A stretch of DNA of 64,000 nucleotides from an uncultured Marinobacter sp. (GTDB lineage: Bacteria; Pseudomonadota; Gammaproteobacteria; Pseudomonadales; Oleiphilaceae): positions 348,777 through 412,776 of the forward strand of contig NZ_CAMYMK010000009.1 of NCBI RefSeq assembly GCF_947259545.1, in the 5' to 3' direction. Numbering within the stretch: position 1 is the first letter of the stretch; each line of letters opens with the position of its first letter. The position numbers were made by a program, and so were the translations under genes. Under the pieces are notes generated by a model. It searched no databases and was not told the DNA's origin. It saw nothing but the letters and a program-made list of their open reading frames with translations. This document shows positions 55,929 to 64,000 of the stretch, piece after piece.

Positions 55929-56900
55929 GTGAGCCGGCCACTACTCAAGCCTCTGCTGATCCTGGCGCTCGCCAGTCTGGCGGCCATGGTGTTGTCCGTG
56001 GGCACGGGCAGCGTCAGCGTGGCGCCGGGGCAGGTGCTGGCGGTGCTTCTGGGTGAGGGCAGCAACCTGCAGCAAACCCTGGTGCTGGAACTGCGCCTGC
56101 CCCGGACCCTGTCGGCGTTTGCCACCGGCGGGCTGCTGGCCGTGGCCGGAGCATTGATGCAGGTCCTCCTTCGCAATCCACTGGCCGACCCCTATGTGCT
56201 CGGTCTTTCAGGTGGCGCTGCCGTGGGTGCGCTGCTGGCCATGCTGGCCGGGCTGGGCGGTTTGATCATCTCCGGTTCGGCCTTTGCGGGTGCCCTGCTG
56301 GCCACCCTGATGGTGTTCGGCCTGGCCCACGGTACCGGCAGCTGGACCCCGTCCCGCTTGCTGTTAACCGGTGTGGTGGTGGCCGCCGGCTGGGGCGCGG
56401 TGATTACCCTGATGCTGGCCATCAGCCCGGCCCAGCGACTGCCCGGGATGCTGTACTGGCTGATGGGGGACGTGTCTTACGCCCGTTCGCCCTGGCCGGC
56501 ACTGGGCTTCCTGTTATTGGTATGCCTGCTGGTGGTGCCGCTCGGTCGCAGCCTGAATGTGCTGGCGCGCGGACCCATGCAGGCGGCTGCGTTGGGGGTG
56601 GCTGTGCGACCGTTGGAGTGGACGATCTATATCCTCGCCAGCCTGCTGACGGCCACTGCGGTCACCATGGCCGGCAGTATCGGTTTTGTCGGCCTGGTGG
56701 TGCCCCATATGCTGCGCCTGGTGCTGGGTAATGATCAGCGCCTGATCCTGCCCGCCTGTGCCCTGGCCGGCGGCACCCTGCTGGTGCTGGCGGATACCCT
56801 GGCGCGGGTGGTGATTGCACCGGAGCAGCTGCCGGTGGGTGTGATTACCGCGCTGCTGGGTGTGCCCACATTCCTTTACCTGCTGTATCGGAGCCGCTGA
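55929..56900 (+). CDS. btuC: Vitamin B12 ABC transporter permease (FecCD family)
   Basis: A 323-residue permease of the FecCD/BtuC family with about nine or ten membrane spans. Conserved segments include LRLPRTLSAFATGGLLAVAGALMQ, NPLADPYVLGLSGGAAVGALLA and GSIGFVGLVVPHMLRLVLGNDQR. The start codon is GTG behind a GAGG site. Its stop overlaps the ATG of the ATPase gene. Confidence 0.94.
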   Translation: MSRPLLKPLLILALASLAAMVLSVGTGSVSVAPGQVLAVLLGEGSNLQQTLVLELRLPRTLSAFATGGLLAVAGALMQVLLRNPLADPYVLGLSGGAAVGALLAMLAGLGGLIISGSAFAGALLATLMVFGLAHGTGSWTPSRLLLTGVVVAAGWGAVITLMLAISPAQRLPGMLYWLMGDVSYARSPWPALGFLLLVCLLVVPLGRSLNVLARGPMQAAALGVAVRPLEWTIYILASLLTATAVTMAGSIGFVGLVVPHMLRLVLGNDQRLILPACALAGGTLLVLADTLARVVIAPEQLPVGVITALLGVPTFLYLLYRSR

Positions 56901-57670
56901 TGAATCCGTTACGGGCAAAAGCACTGGTGATCGACATTCCCGGTCGCGGCGACGGCCAGCCCCTGGATTTCACAGTGGAGCCGGGGCAGATGTGGGGCGT
57001 GCTGGGTCCGAACGGCGCCGGCAAGACCACACTGCTGCATACCCTGGCTGGCTTGCGGGCGCCACGCCATGGGGAAGTTCATTTAGGTGAGCACTCACTG
57101 ACGGAACTCCGGCGCCGGCAGATTTCGCAGCAATTGGGGCTGGTGTTCCAGGAACGGCAGGACGGTTTTCCGGCGACGGTACTGGAAACCGCGCTGATTG
57201 GCCGCCACCCCTGGCTGTCTCCCTGGCAGATGGAATCCGGGGACGATGAGCGCATTGCGCGGCAGGCACTGGAACAACTGGATGTGGCCCATTTGAGTGA
57301 CCGCCTGGTGAATACCCTCTCCGGTGGCGAACGCCAGCGCGTGGCTATCGCCACGGTGCTGACCCAGGCGCCGGACACCTGGTTGCTGGATGAGCCCACC
57401 AACCATCTGGACATGCACCATCAGGTGTCGGTACTGCAGTTATTGACCGACCAGGCCCGCGCCGGTCGCTCAGTGTTCATGTGCCTGCACGACCTGAACC
57501 TGGCCGCCCGCTGGTGTGACCATCTGTTACTGCTGTATCCCAACGGTGACGCCTGCTGGGGGCCTGCGGAGCAGATGCTGGTGCCCCAAGCTCTGGAACG
57601 CCTGTATGACCAGAAACTGATCACCGTGGAAGCGGATGGGGCACCGGTGTTTGTACCGGTTAAATCGTAA
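56900..57670 (+). CDS. btuD: Vitamin B12 ABC transporter ATP-binding protein
   Basis: A 256-residue ATPase. It has Walker A GPNGAGKTT, signature LSGGERQRVAIA, Walker B TWLLDEPTNHLD and H-loop CLHDLNLA. It completes the BtuFCD importer. The ATG overlaps the permease stop (ATGA). Confidence 0.93.
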   Translation: MNPLRAKALVIDIPGRGDGQPLDFTVEPGQMWGVLGPNGAGKTTLLHTLAGLRAPRHGEVHLGEHSLTELRRRQISQQLGLVFQERQDGFPATVLETALIGRHPWLSPWQMESGDDERIARQALEQLDVAHLSDRLVNTLSGGERQRVAIATVLTQAPDTWLLDEPTNHLDMHHQVSVLQLLTDQARAGRSVFMCLHDLNLAARWCDHLLLLYPNGDACWGPAEQMLVPQALERLYDQKLITVEADGAPVFVPVKS

Positions 57671-57690
57671 GCTTTGGATTTTCTGACGAT

Positions 57691-59019
57691 ATGAAAGCAA
57701 CCGTAGCAGCCGCAATGATTACCGCTCCCGGTTCCGGCCAGGGTAAATCCATGGTGACCGCAGCCCTGGCCAGACTGCACCGTAATGCCGGGCGCAAGGT
57801 ACGAGTGTTCAAACATGGGCCGGATTACCTGGACCCGATGGTATTGGAAGTCGCCTCTGGCCAGCCGGTGTACCAGTTGCACCCATGGATGACTGGAGAG
57901 AACGAATGTCGATGGAGGTTGGCGGAAGCTGCTCAGGATGCCGACCTGATTCTGGTGGAAGGCTCCATGGGGTTGTTCGACGGCGACCCGTCGAGTGCGG
58001 ACCTGGCCAAGCTGATGGGGATTCCTGCCTTGCCGGTGATCGACGCCCGGGGCATGGCCCAGACCTTTGGTGCCGTTGCCCTGGGGCTGGCGAGTTTCGA
58101 TGCGGAGTTACCGGTGCGACAGGTGATCGCCAACCGCATTGGCAGCTCCCGCCACGGTGACATGCTGCGGGAAAGCCTGCCGGAAGGCATCGAGCTGCTG
58201 GGGGCCATTCCCCGTAACGAGGCCATGAATATCCCGGACCGGCACCTGGGGCTGGTTCAGGCCGGCGAACTGGGGGATCTGGATCAACGCCTGGATGCGG
58301 CCGCCAATGTCTTGGGCGAGGCCGGTCTGGATGGCCTGCCCCTGCCGGTGACGCTGGAAGCTGACACACCGGCGCCTCCGCCACCGTTGTTGGCGGGTGT
58401 CCGCATTGCCATTGCCCGTGACGCGGCCTTCAGCTTTATCTACCGTGCCAATCTGGACCTGTTGCGCGCCATGGGCGCGGAATTGTCGTTCTTCTCGCCG
58501 CTGGTGGATTCGGCGTTGCCGGACACCGACGCCCTCTGGCTGCCGGGCGGCTATCCGGAACTGCACGGTGCCACCCTGGCTGGTAACCAGCCGATGCTGG
58601 AAGCCATTCGCACCCATAACGCCGCTGGTAAGCCGATGTTGGCGGAATGCGGTGGCCTGATGGCCTGTGTGGAGGAACTGGTGGACCACGACGGCCAGAA
58701 CCACAAACTGCTGGGTCTGATGCCGGGGCGGGCCATTATGGCCCGCCGCCTGCAGGCGTTGGGTCTGCAGAGCCTGAATACCGAGCAGGGGCAATTACGG
58801 GGCCATACCTATCATCACTCCCGTCTGGAGACCGATTGGCAACCCCTGGCCCGAACCCGCAAGCTGGCGGGCACCGAAGCCGAACCGGTGTATTGCCGCA
58901 ACGGTCTGGTGGCCAGCTATTTTCACGGTTATTTTCCGTCCGCCCCGGAGCTGGTGGCCGGCATTTTTCGCGGGCAGACCATTCGCCCGCTCACAGACAA
59001 GGAGACTGACCATGCGTGA
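57691..59019 (+). CDS. cobB: Cobyrinic (or hydrogenobyrinic) acid a,c-diamide synthase
   Basis: A 442-residue glutamine-dependent amidotransferase. The N-terminal dethiobiotin-synthase-like ATP domain has TAPGSGQGKSMVTAAL. The C-terminal class I glutaminase has the catalytic Cys in MLAECGGLMACVEEL and His in YFHGYFPS. It amidates the a and c side chains of the corrin. It overlaps cobO by 8 bp. The name follows Pseudomonas usage (cbiA in enterics). Its ribosome site is poor. Confidence 0.94.
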   Translation: MKATVAAAMITAPGSGQGKSMVTAALARLHRNAGRKVRVFKHGPDYLDPMVLEVASGQPVYQLHPWMTGENECRWRLAEAAQDADLILVEGSMGLFDGDPSSADLAKLMGIPALPVIDARGMAQTFGAVALGLASFDAELPVRQVIANRIGSSRHGDMLRESLPEGIELLGAIPRNEAMNIPDRHLGLVQAGELGDLDQRLDAAANVLGEAGLDGLPLPVTLEADTPAPPPPLLAGVRIAIARDAAFSFIYRANLDLLRAMGAELSFFSPLVDSALPDTDALWLPGGYPELHGATLAGNQPMLEAIRTHNAAGKPMLAECGGLMACVEELVDHDGQNHKLLGLMPGRAIMARRLQALGLQSLNTEQGQLRGHTYHHSRLETDWQPLARTRKLAGTEAEPVYCRNGLVASYFHGYFPSAPELVAGIFRGQTIRPLTDKETDHA

Positions 59020-59623
59020 ACGCGCCAAAGACCCCGAACGCCATGCCCGCCGCATGGAGGCCAAACAGAAAATCATGCAGGAACGTATTGCCAACGCCCA
59101 GAAAGAGCAGGGCGTGTTGCTGGTGCTCACCGGCCCGGGCAAGGGCAAGAGTAGCTCCGGCTTTGGCATGGTGGCCCGGGCCCTGGGCCATGGCATGAAA
59201 GTGGGCATCGTCCAGTTCATCAAGGGCGCGTTCAGTACCGGTGAGGAAGCCTTCTTCCGGGACCTGCCCAATGTCGACTACCACGTGATGGGGCAGGGCT
59301 ACACCTGGGACACCAAGAACCGGGAGCAGGATGTGGAAGCCGCCAACGCCGCCTGGGATGTTGCGGCCGCCATGCTGAAGGACGACAGCTACGATCTGAT
59401 CCTGCTGGACGAGCTCAACATCGCCCTGAAATACGACTACATCGACCTGGATCGCGTGCTGGATGACCTGCAGGCCCGGCCGGAGATGCAGCATGTGGTG
59501 GTCACCGGCCGCTCGGCACCAAAGGAACTGGTGGACCTGGCGGACACGGTTACGGAAATGGGTGTGGTCAAACACGCCTTCAAGGACCTGGGCGTGAAAG
59601 CCCAGAAAGGCGTAGAGCTGTAA
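59012..59623 (+). CDS. cobO: Cob(I)yrinic acid a,c-diamide adenosyltransferase
   Basis: A 203-residue CobA/CobO-type adenosyltransferase that attaches the 5'-deoxyadenosyl upper ligand. The P-loop is [22 protein letters not shown], followed by [12 protein letters not shown] and [13 protein letters not shown]. The start is set by AAGGAGA inside the end of cobB. It fits between side-chain amidation (CobB) and CobQ. Confidence 0.95.
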   Translation: MRERAKDPERHARRMEAKQKIMQERIANAQKEQGVLLVLTGPGKGKSSSGFGMVARALGHGMKVGIVQFIKGAFSTGEEAFFRDLPNVDYHVMGQGYTWDTKNREQDVEAANAAWDVAAAMLKDDSYDLILLDELNIALKYDYIDLDRVLDDLQARPEMQHVVVTGRSAPKELVDLADTVTEMGVVKHAFKDLGVKAQKGVEL

Positions 59624-59636
59624 CAGGCCGGACCCC

Positions 59637-61124
59637 ATGACCACACTGATGATTCAGGGCACCACCTCCGACGCCGGCAAGACCACGGTGGTGGCCGCCC
59701 TGTGCCGGTGGCTGGCGCGCCAGGGTGTCTCCGTGGCGCCCTTCAAGCCCCAGAACATGGCCCTGAACAGCGCAGTCACCGTGGATGGTGGTGAAATTGG
59801 CCGCTCCACCGCCCTGCAGGCCCTGGCTTGCGGCCTGGAACCCCACAGCGATATGAACCCGGTGCTGCTCAAACCCCAGAGTGACCGCGGTGCCCAGGTG
59901 ATCCTGCGGGGCAAGGTCCATGGCAACATGGACGCACTGGATTATCACGCCTACAAGGCGGAAGCGATGACCTCGGTGATGGACGCCTGGCGAGCTCTGA
60001 GCGCCCGTTATGACGTGATCATCGCCGAAGGCGCCGGCAGCCCCGCCGAGATCAACCTGCGCACAAATGACATCGCCAACATGGGCTTCGCCGAGGCGGC
60101 GGACTGCCCGGTGCTACTGGTCGGAGATATCGACAAGGGCGGTGTGTTCGCGCAACTGGTGGGCACCCTGGAACTTGTCTCCGACAGCGAACGGGCAAGG
60201 ACCAAAGGCTTCATTATCAACCGTTTTCGCGGCGATATCGGCCTGCTGGAACCGGGGCTGGACTGGCTGGCCGAACGCACTGGCAAGCCCGTAGCCGGTG
60301 TGCTGCCCTACCTCCACGGGCTGGTGATTGACGCCGAAGACAGCGTGGGTACCAGCGGCAGCAGCGAGGCCGGCGCGCTGAATGTGATCGTCCCGGTGCT
60401 GCCCCGCATCAGCAACCACAACGACTTCGACCCCCTGCGCCTGCACCCCGGGGTTAACCTCCAGTTTATCGGCCCCGACCAGCCCATTCCCCCGGCGGAC
60501 TTGATTCTGTTACCCGGCAGCAAAAGCACCCGCCACGACCTGCAATGGCTGAAGGCTCAGCGCTGGCCCCAGGCGATCCGTAAGCACCTGCGATACGGCG
60601 GCAAAGTCTTCGCCATCTGCGGTGGTTTTCAGATGCTGGGATCCGAGGTACAGGACCCGGACGGACTGGAGGGCGAGGCCGGCAACACCGAAGGACTGGG
60701 CCTTCTGGACATGACCACACGTATGGTGGCCGGCAAACAACTGAAGAACGTAACCGGCACACTCACGATCGGCCCGGATAAAACGGGCTTCACCGGCTAT
60801 GAAATGCATAACGGCGTCACCACCGGGCCTGCTCTGGCCTGCCCTGTGGCGGAACTGGACGGCAAACCGGACGGTGCCATCAGTGAGGATGGTCTGGTTG
60901 CGGGGACCTACGTTCACGGCATCTTCGATCAACCGGAAGCCTGCACCGCGATCCTCCACTGGGCGGGCCTGGGTACCGACACGGAGCTGGCCGGTACGGC
61001 GGTGAATTACCAGCAACACCGCCAACAACAACTGGACCGGCTGGCAGACCTGGTGGAAGACCATCTCGACACTGACTGGCTGCGCAACCTGCTGGGCCTT
61101 GGCAAACAGGACACACAACACTGA
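59637..61124 (+). CDS. cobQ: Cobyric acid synthase
   Basis: A 495-residue glutamine-dependent enzyme that amidates side chains b, d, e and g. The N-terminal ATP domain has [23 protein letters not shown] and [13 protein letters not shown]. The C-terminal glutaminase domain has [12 protein letters not shown] (Cys) and GTYVHGIFD (His). Its stop overlaps the bluB ATG by one base. Confidence 0.96.
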   Translation: MTTLMIQGTTSDAGKTTVVAALCRWLARQGVSVAPFKPQNMALNSAVTVDGGEIGRSTALQALACGLEPHSDMNPVLLKPQSDRGAQVILRGKVHGNMDALDYHAYKAEAMTSVMDAWRALSARYDVIIAEGAGSPAEINLRTNDIANMGFAEAADCPVLLVGDIDKGGVFAQLVGTLELVSDSERARTKGFIINRFRGDIGLLEPGLDWLAERTGKPVAGVLPYLHGLVIDAEDSVGTSGSSEAGALNVIVPVLPRISNHNDFDPLRLHPGVNLQFIGPDQPIPPADLILLPGSKSTRHDLQWLKAQRWPQAIRKHLRYGGKVFAICGGFQMLGSEVQDPDGLEGEAGNTEGLGLLDMTTRMVAGKQLKNVTGTLTIGPDKTGFTGYEMHNGVTTGPALACPVAELDGKPDGAISEDGLVAGTYVHGIFDQPEACTAILHWAGLGTDTELAGTAVNYQQHRQQQLDRLADLVEDHLDTDWLRNLLGLGKQDTQH

Positions 61125-61834
61125 TGACCGACCACAACCGCCCTTTCAGCAATGACGAACGCGATGGCCTTTACCGTGCCATCTACGAACGGCGGGATGT
61201 CCGTTCCCAGTTCCTCCCCGACCCAATCCCGGCAGACGTCCTGGCCCGCCTGCTCACCGCTGCGCACCACGCCCCATCCGTGGGATTCATGCAGCCCTGG
61301 GACTTTATCGTTATCGACAGCACAGAGGTGCGCCAGTCAGTCCTCGACATCTTCGAGGAAGAGAACCGCAAGGCCGCCGACAACTACAGCGGTGAGCGCA
61401 ATACCCGTTACAACAGCCTGAAGCTCCAGGGCATCCTCGAAAGCCCAATAAACCTCTGCATCACCTGCGATCGAAGCCGTGGCGGCACCCACGTGCTGGG
61501 TCGCAACTCCATCGTCGAAACCGACCTGTTCAGCACCTGCCTGGCGGTGCAGAACCTGTGGCTGGCGGCCCGCGCCGAAGGTATTGGCGTGGGTTGGGTC
61601 AGCATTCTGGATCAGCAGAAACTTGCCAACACTCTCAACCTGCCGGAACAGGTCTATCCGCTAGCTTACCTGTGCCTGGGCTATGTCAGTGAGTTCCTCG
61701 ACCAGCCGGAACTGCAGGCCAAGGGCTGGCGGTCACGGCTGCCAATCGAGGAGCTGGTGCATGGCAACGGCTGGGGGCAGCCCCAGGAAAACGTGGAGCT
61801 GAAGGCAGCACTAAAAGAACAGGAGCGGAATTAA
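61124..61834 (+). CDS. bluB: 5,6-dimethylbenzimidazole synthase (flavin destructase)
   Basis: A 236-residue nitroreductase-fold enzyme that fragments FMNH2 with O2 to make DMB, the lower ligand. The family start YERRDVRSQFLPDPIPADVL and LLTAAHHAPSVGFMQPWDF, and the segment ARAEGIGVGWVSIL, are typical of BluB. It is the last gene of the riboswitch operon. The integrase pseudogene of the integron ends 7 bp later on the other strand. Confidence 0.94.
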   Translation: MTDHNRPFSNDERDGLYRAIYERRDVRSQFLPDPIPADVLARLLTAAHHAPSVGFMQPWDFIVIDSTEVRQSVLDIFEEENRKAADNYSGERNTRYNSLKLQGILESPINLCITCDRSRGGTHVLGRNSIVETDLFSTCLAVQNLWLAARAEGIGVGWVSILDQQKLANTLNLPEQVYPLAYLCLGYVSEFLDQPELQAKGWRSRLPIEELVHGNGWGQPQENVELKAALKEQERN

Positions 61835-61840
61835 GGGCAG

Positions 61841-62432
61841 TCAGGCATCCAGTGGGCTGCTGATGCCGCGCTCATGGGTGCCGACCACATGGGTGTATAT
61901 GGGTTGTGCGTCGCCATTTGTCACCCTTGGTTTCCCGTATAAACAGACACGGTTCCGAAAAATCCACGTCCTGCACACGCAAGCGCGCTGCCTCCATCAC
62001 TCGCAAACCGGAGCCGTACATCAGGCTGGCTACCAGCCTGTTAGTGCCCTGAATATTCGACAACACCGACATTGCTTCATCATGACTAAAAACCGTTGGT
62101 AACTTGCGTCCACGATTCGTGTTGGTGAACTGCAGGTTGCCCAGTTCTCGACCGAGAAACTGGTGATACATGAAAACCACCGCATTCAGCGCTGTTTTCT
62201 GCGTGTTCACCGCCACATTGCGGTTATTCGCCAGATGACTTAACCACGCATTCACCTCCTCTGCACCCATGGATTCCGGATGGCGCTTGTCGTGAAACCG
62301 GATAAATTCCCTCACCCAGTTGCAGTAGGTTTTCTCGGTGCGATAGGCAAGGTGCCGGGCGCGAATAAATGCGCGGAAACGATCCATAAAGCGGGTAGGG
62401 GTGGAGGGCAACGGGACAGGAATGTCATCCAT
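61841..62432 (-). pseudogene. intI: Integron integrase (intI) with internal deletion
   Basis: A tyrosine recombinase of the IntI type, broken. About 174 N-terminal residues read normally from ATG 62432 (FRAFIRARHLAYRTEKTY, SHLANNRNVA, MYGSGLR with the first catalytic Arg). After KGDKWR the frame changes and the true C-terminus reappears in another frame as IYTHVVGTHERGISSPLDA, ending at 61841, with the catalytic Tyr. Roughly 130 residues holding the second catalytic box (HxxR) are missing. The upstream extension to 62495 runs through the LexA box and is not real. Inactive integrase is inferred. Confidence 0.9.
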
Positions 62433-62452
62433 CAGTACAAATCCTTTTGATG

Positions 62453-62468
62453 CTGTATATCCATACAG
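62453..62468. promoter_or_regulatory. LexA (SOS) box in the intI promoter
   Basis: CTGTATATCCATACAG matches the gammaproteobacterial LexA consensus CTG-TATATATA-CAG at 14 of 16 positions. It lies 21 bp upstream of the intI ATG, the place where LexA boxes are known in many integrons. Confidence 0.85.
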
Positions 62469-62749
62469 TTTATGTGTGGTATTGAAGGGTGACAACTGGA
62501 AAAATGATCATTTTGACCATGAACTGGGACAATTTTTGAAAATCTGTAAAAAAGCTATCCAAATCATAGGTCTGGAGTGGTGGTTGAAAAAGTGGATAGT
62601 CGCCTTTGTGATCATTTTTGTTTGAGATGGCGGTCAGGAAAACAGCCAGAACTTATTGACCTGACGGGATTTTCTGCTTAGTTTTGGGTTATTGCTGAAT
62701 TGAGATATGAGTCAGTGGAAAAGTGATCATTCAGACTCATATACAAATG
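62469..62749. other. attI-type recombination region of the integron
   Basis: The 280 bp between the LexA box and the first cassette should hold attI and the cassette promoter. The cross-over point is G^TTAGTG at 62749-62755. Two similar 23-nt direct repeats (from 62495 and 62714) centred on TGATCATT lie in it, and a third TGATCATTTT at 62609. No gene is seen. Confidence 0.7.
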
Positions 62750-62765
62750 TTAGTGGGAAAAAACG

Positions 62766-63380
62766 ATGAGTACTGCAGGCTTGGTTCTAGAGTATCTCAA
62801 GGTTTTGTTGTCTGGCCCAGTACTGTTCTCGCTGGTAGCCCTCGTAGTGATTATTGTTTTTAGAGAGGACATAAAGGCGCTGATACTCCGGATAGCAAAA
62901 ATAAAGCTTCCAGGTGGAACGGAGTTCGATACGCCTCAATCCAAACAGCTGGATGCTGAAGAGGAGAAGCCAGCTCCTGAGCCTCGGGCAAATGATGAGA
63001 TGCCAATTCTGGGACTCCCTGAAGGCCTCACCGCCGAGCAAAGAGAGCGTGTGGAGCAGGTCATCCGCGCACATATTGCAACCGCATATACGTGGGAGTA
63101 TCGGTACCTCAACTATTTTTTGGCCCGAGGTACTCAGGTGGTCTTGGATTGGCTGATTAACCTACCTCAGCCTACGACTTACGCTCATTTCGACTCAACT
63201 TGGCTTCCATTGATCCCTTCAGCAGAGGAAAGGCAGGCGATCATTGGAGCGTTGAGAAATCATCATTTGATTCAACAAGATGAAGCGGAATTGATTTCTG
63301 TCACCCCAAAGGGGCGAGAATATCAACAGTGGCGCGGGCCTTTGCCCCCACTAACAAACGGGTCAACAGGACGCTCCTGA
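62766..63380 (+). CDS. Cassette 1 gene: unknown membrane-anchored protein
   Basis: A 204-residue protein with one N-terminal membrane span (about 15-33, VLFSLVALVVIIVF), a short charged and Pro-rich linker, and a soluble C-terminal domain from about residue 80. The latter includes helical EQRERVEQVIRAHIATAYTWEYRYLNYFL and a winged-helix-like end (GALRNHHLIQQDEAELISVTPKGREY). The stop codon lies inside attC1, as is usual for integron cassettes. The start lacks a strong ribosome site and sits 16 bp after the cassette boundary. I do not recognise a family. Confidence 0.78.
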   Translation: MSTAGLVLEYLKVLLSGPVLFSLVALVVIIVFREDIKALILRIAKIKLPGGTEFDTPQSKQLDAEEEKPAPEPRANDEMPILGLPEGLTAEQRERVEQVIRAHIATAYTWEYRYLNYFLARGTQVVLDWLINLPQPTTYAHFDSTWLPLIPSAEERQAIIGALRNHHLIQQDEAELISVTPKGREYQQWRGPLPPLTNGSTGRS

Positions 63381-63409
63381 CGTCGCGCCTGTTACCCTTG
63401 GCGTTATGC
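63349..63409. other. attC site of cassette 1 (61 bp)
   Basis: The 5' core CACTAAC (63349-63355) and the 3' core GTTATGC (63403-63409) flank an inner imperfect palindrome, GGGTCAACAGG with CCTGTTACCC, in which one base is extrahelical. CACTAAC is the exact complement of GTTAGTG at the cassette 1 start (62749-62755), as expected if the cassette was integrated from a circle. Confidence 0.9.
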
Positions 63410-63497
63410 AGCTCACGACTGAGGGCCTTCGGGTTGGCCAATTGTTTGATGGGTGTCTGGCGGCCTTGTCGCGAGTCCAGTTTTATTAGGTAGCTGT

Positions 63498-63752
63498 ATG
63501 GAATGTCCAAATTGCGAGGCAAAGCTTTCCCTGAAGGCTCATGTGGTCAAGGATTACCAGTGCAAAATTTGTGGAGGGATCCTCGTCCCCAGGCTGTGGG
63601 TACGAGTGTTTACAGCAGTGATGGCGATTGCCGTAGGGAAAACAATATTTTCTGAGCATTACGCACTGGCATCCTTCTTAACTGTTACCTACTTTTTGGT
63701 AACTCTTGGCACCGGTGCAAAGGCCTTCGAGACGAGCTCCCATGGTGAATAG
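63498..63752 (+). CDS. Cassette 2 gene: small zinc-ribbon membrane protein
   Basis: An 84-residue protein starting at ATG 63498 (behind TAGGT). It has a zinc-ribbon-like pair CPNC...CKIC at about residues 3-6 and 20-23, followed by two predicted membrane spans (LWVRVFTAVMAIAVGKTIF and ASFLTVTYFLVTLGTG). Longer frames upstream lack a site. It lies in cassette 2, bounded by GTTATGC at 63403 and attC2. No function is recognised. Confidence 0.75.
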   Translation: MECPNCEAKLSLKAHVVKDYQCKICGGILVPRLWVRVFTAVMAIAVGKTIFSEHYALASFLTVTYFLVTLGTGAKAFETSSHGE

Positions 63753-63787
63753 AGAGCTTCGACCTTAACCCAAGTTAAGGCATCGAG

Positions 63788-63872
63788 GCATAACCATGCC
63801 AGTCACGGCGACGGCCACTCCATTGCGGCTTCGCCTACATTTCGTAGCCGCGCGTGCTGAGCGGCGTTAGGG
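63788..63872. other. attC site of cassette 2
   Basis: The 5' core GCATAAC (63788-63794) is the exact complement of GTTATGC at the cassette 2 start (63403-63409). The 3' core is GTTAGGG (63866-63872). Between them lies an imperfect dyad with inner pairing GCGGCT/AGCCGC. Confidence 0.8.
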
Positions 63873-64000
63873 CTCCGAGTTACCCACGAACAGTAGACAC
63901 CTTCTATAGTTAGGGTAGCCCCTAGCACGGAGGTGCTCCATGAGCCGCAAGAAGACCCAGGCCTACACCGAGGAGTTTCGTCGGGAAGCCGTTCGCAGAT
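63873..64000 (+). mobile_element. Left part of an IS3-family insertion sequence, truncated by window end
   Basis: An IS3-type transposase OrfA begins 67 bp after attC2, preceded by a stretch with AGTAGACACCTTCTATA, the usual kind of IS3-family terminal sequence. The exact left end is not fixed from this window. Confidence 0.75.
63940..64000 (+). CDS. IS3-family transposase OrfA, N-terminus (partial)
   Basis: From ATG 63940, behind a GGAGG site, the frame reads MSRKKTQAYTEEFRREAVR, the N-terminal helix-turn-helix of IS3-family OrfA proteins (HTH_Tnp_1). The gene continues past the window. Confidence 0.85.
   Translation, partial: MSRKKTQAYTEEFRREAVRR

Noticed and set aside
62433..62495. Upstream in-frame start of intI
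   Set aside because: It would place the LexA box inside the coding sequence. ATG 62432 has an AAGGA site and correct spacing.
1..64000. tRNA, rRNA, CRISPR array or prophage
   Set aside because: None of the expected conserved sequences, regular spacer arrays or phage structural genes were seen. The only repeated units are the ones listed.

Overview
The window looks like a chromosome segment of a marine, hydrocarbon- or lipid-degrading gammaproteobacterium. Marinobacter or a close relative is my best guess, from protein character only; no marker gene or search supports it. Almost every open frame codes for acyl-CoA metabolism, transport, signalling or cobalamin metabolism. No rRNA, tRNA, CRISPR array or prophage was seen.

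Layout. 1-2.7 kb: end of a branched-chain (LIV-type) ABC importer operon (livG, livF, binding protein). 2.8-6.5 kb: minus-strand MaoC hydratase, class II aldolase-like protein and a tandem acyl-CoA dehydrogenase pair. 6.8-8.1 kb: DcaP-type porin. 8.3-14.2 kb: AraC regulator facing a three-gene operon (alkyl-DHAP-synthase-like flavoprotein, GlpD-like oxidase, FGGY kinase). 14.3-15.3 kb: YKTV-repeat lipoprotein. 15.6-21.7 kb: glutaryl-CoA dehydrogenase, thiolase, an unknown membrane protein, a GhrA-like reductase and an IclR regulator. Five look-alike palindromes lie near the promoters of this block and of the 5-8 kb block, suggesting one IclR-type dicarboxylate regulon. 22-31.8 kb: beta-oxidation and alcohol/aldehyde oxidation genes separated by a family of hairpin repeats. 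31.9-35.7 kb: Met-rich MXKDX protein, two-component system and an exported MsrA-MsrB fusion, which looks like an envelope oxidative-stress locus. 35.7-44 kb: exonuclease and cNMP/CBS/DUF294 signalling pair, then two very large lipoproteins (a beta-helix/dihaem cytochrome fusion and an M19-like protein).

44.2-61.8 kb is a cobalamin island: cobU, an alpha-ribazole-phosphatase-like gene, cobT, cbiB and cobD, then a cobalamin riboswitch ahead of a nine-gene operon btuB-cobN-btuF-btuC-btuD-cobB-cobO-cobQ-bluB. The CobN carries a signal peptide, and no cobS (cobalamin synthase) or cobaltochelatase AAA partner is present here.

61.8-64 kb is a chromosomal integron remnant. It has an integrase gene with an internal deletion, a LexA box still in its promoter, an attI-type junction and two gene cassettes whose boundaries can be read exactly from attC complementarity. 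The start of an IS3-family element follows at the window edge.

Two families of intergenic hairpin elements (two copies of one, three of the other) keep a conserved centre while their long arms change in a compensatory way. With the integron and the signal-peptide CobN, they are the most unusual features of the window.
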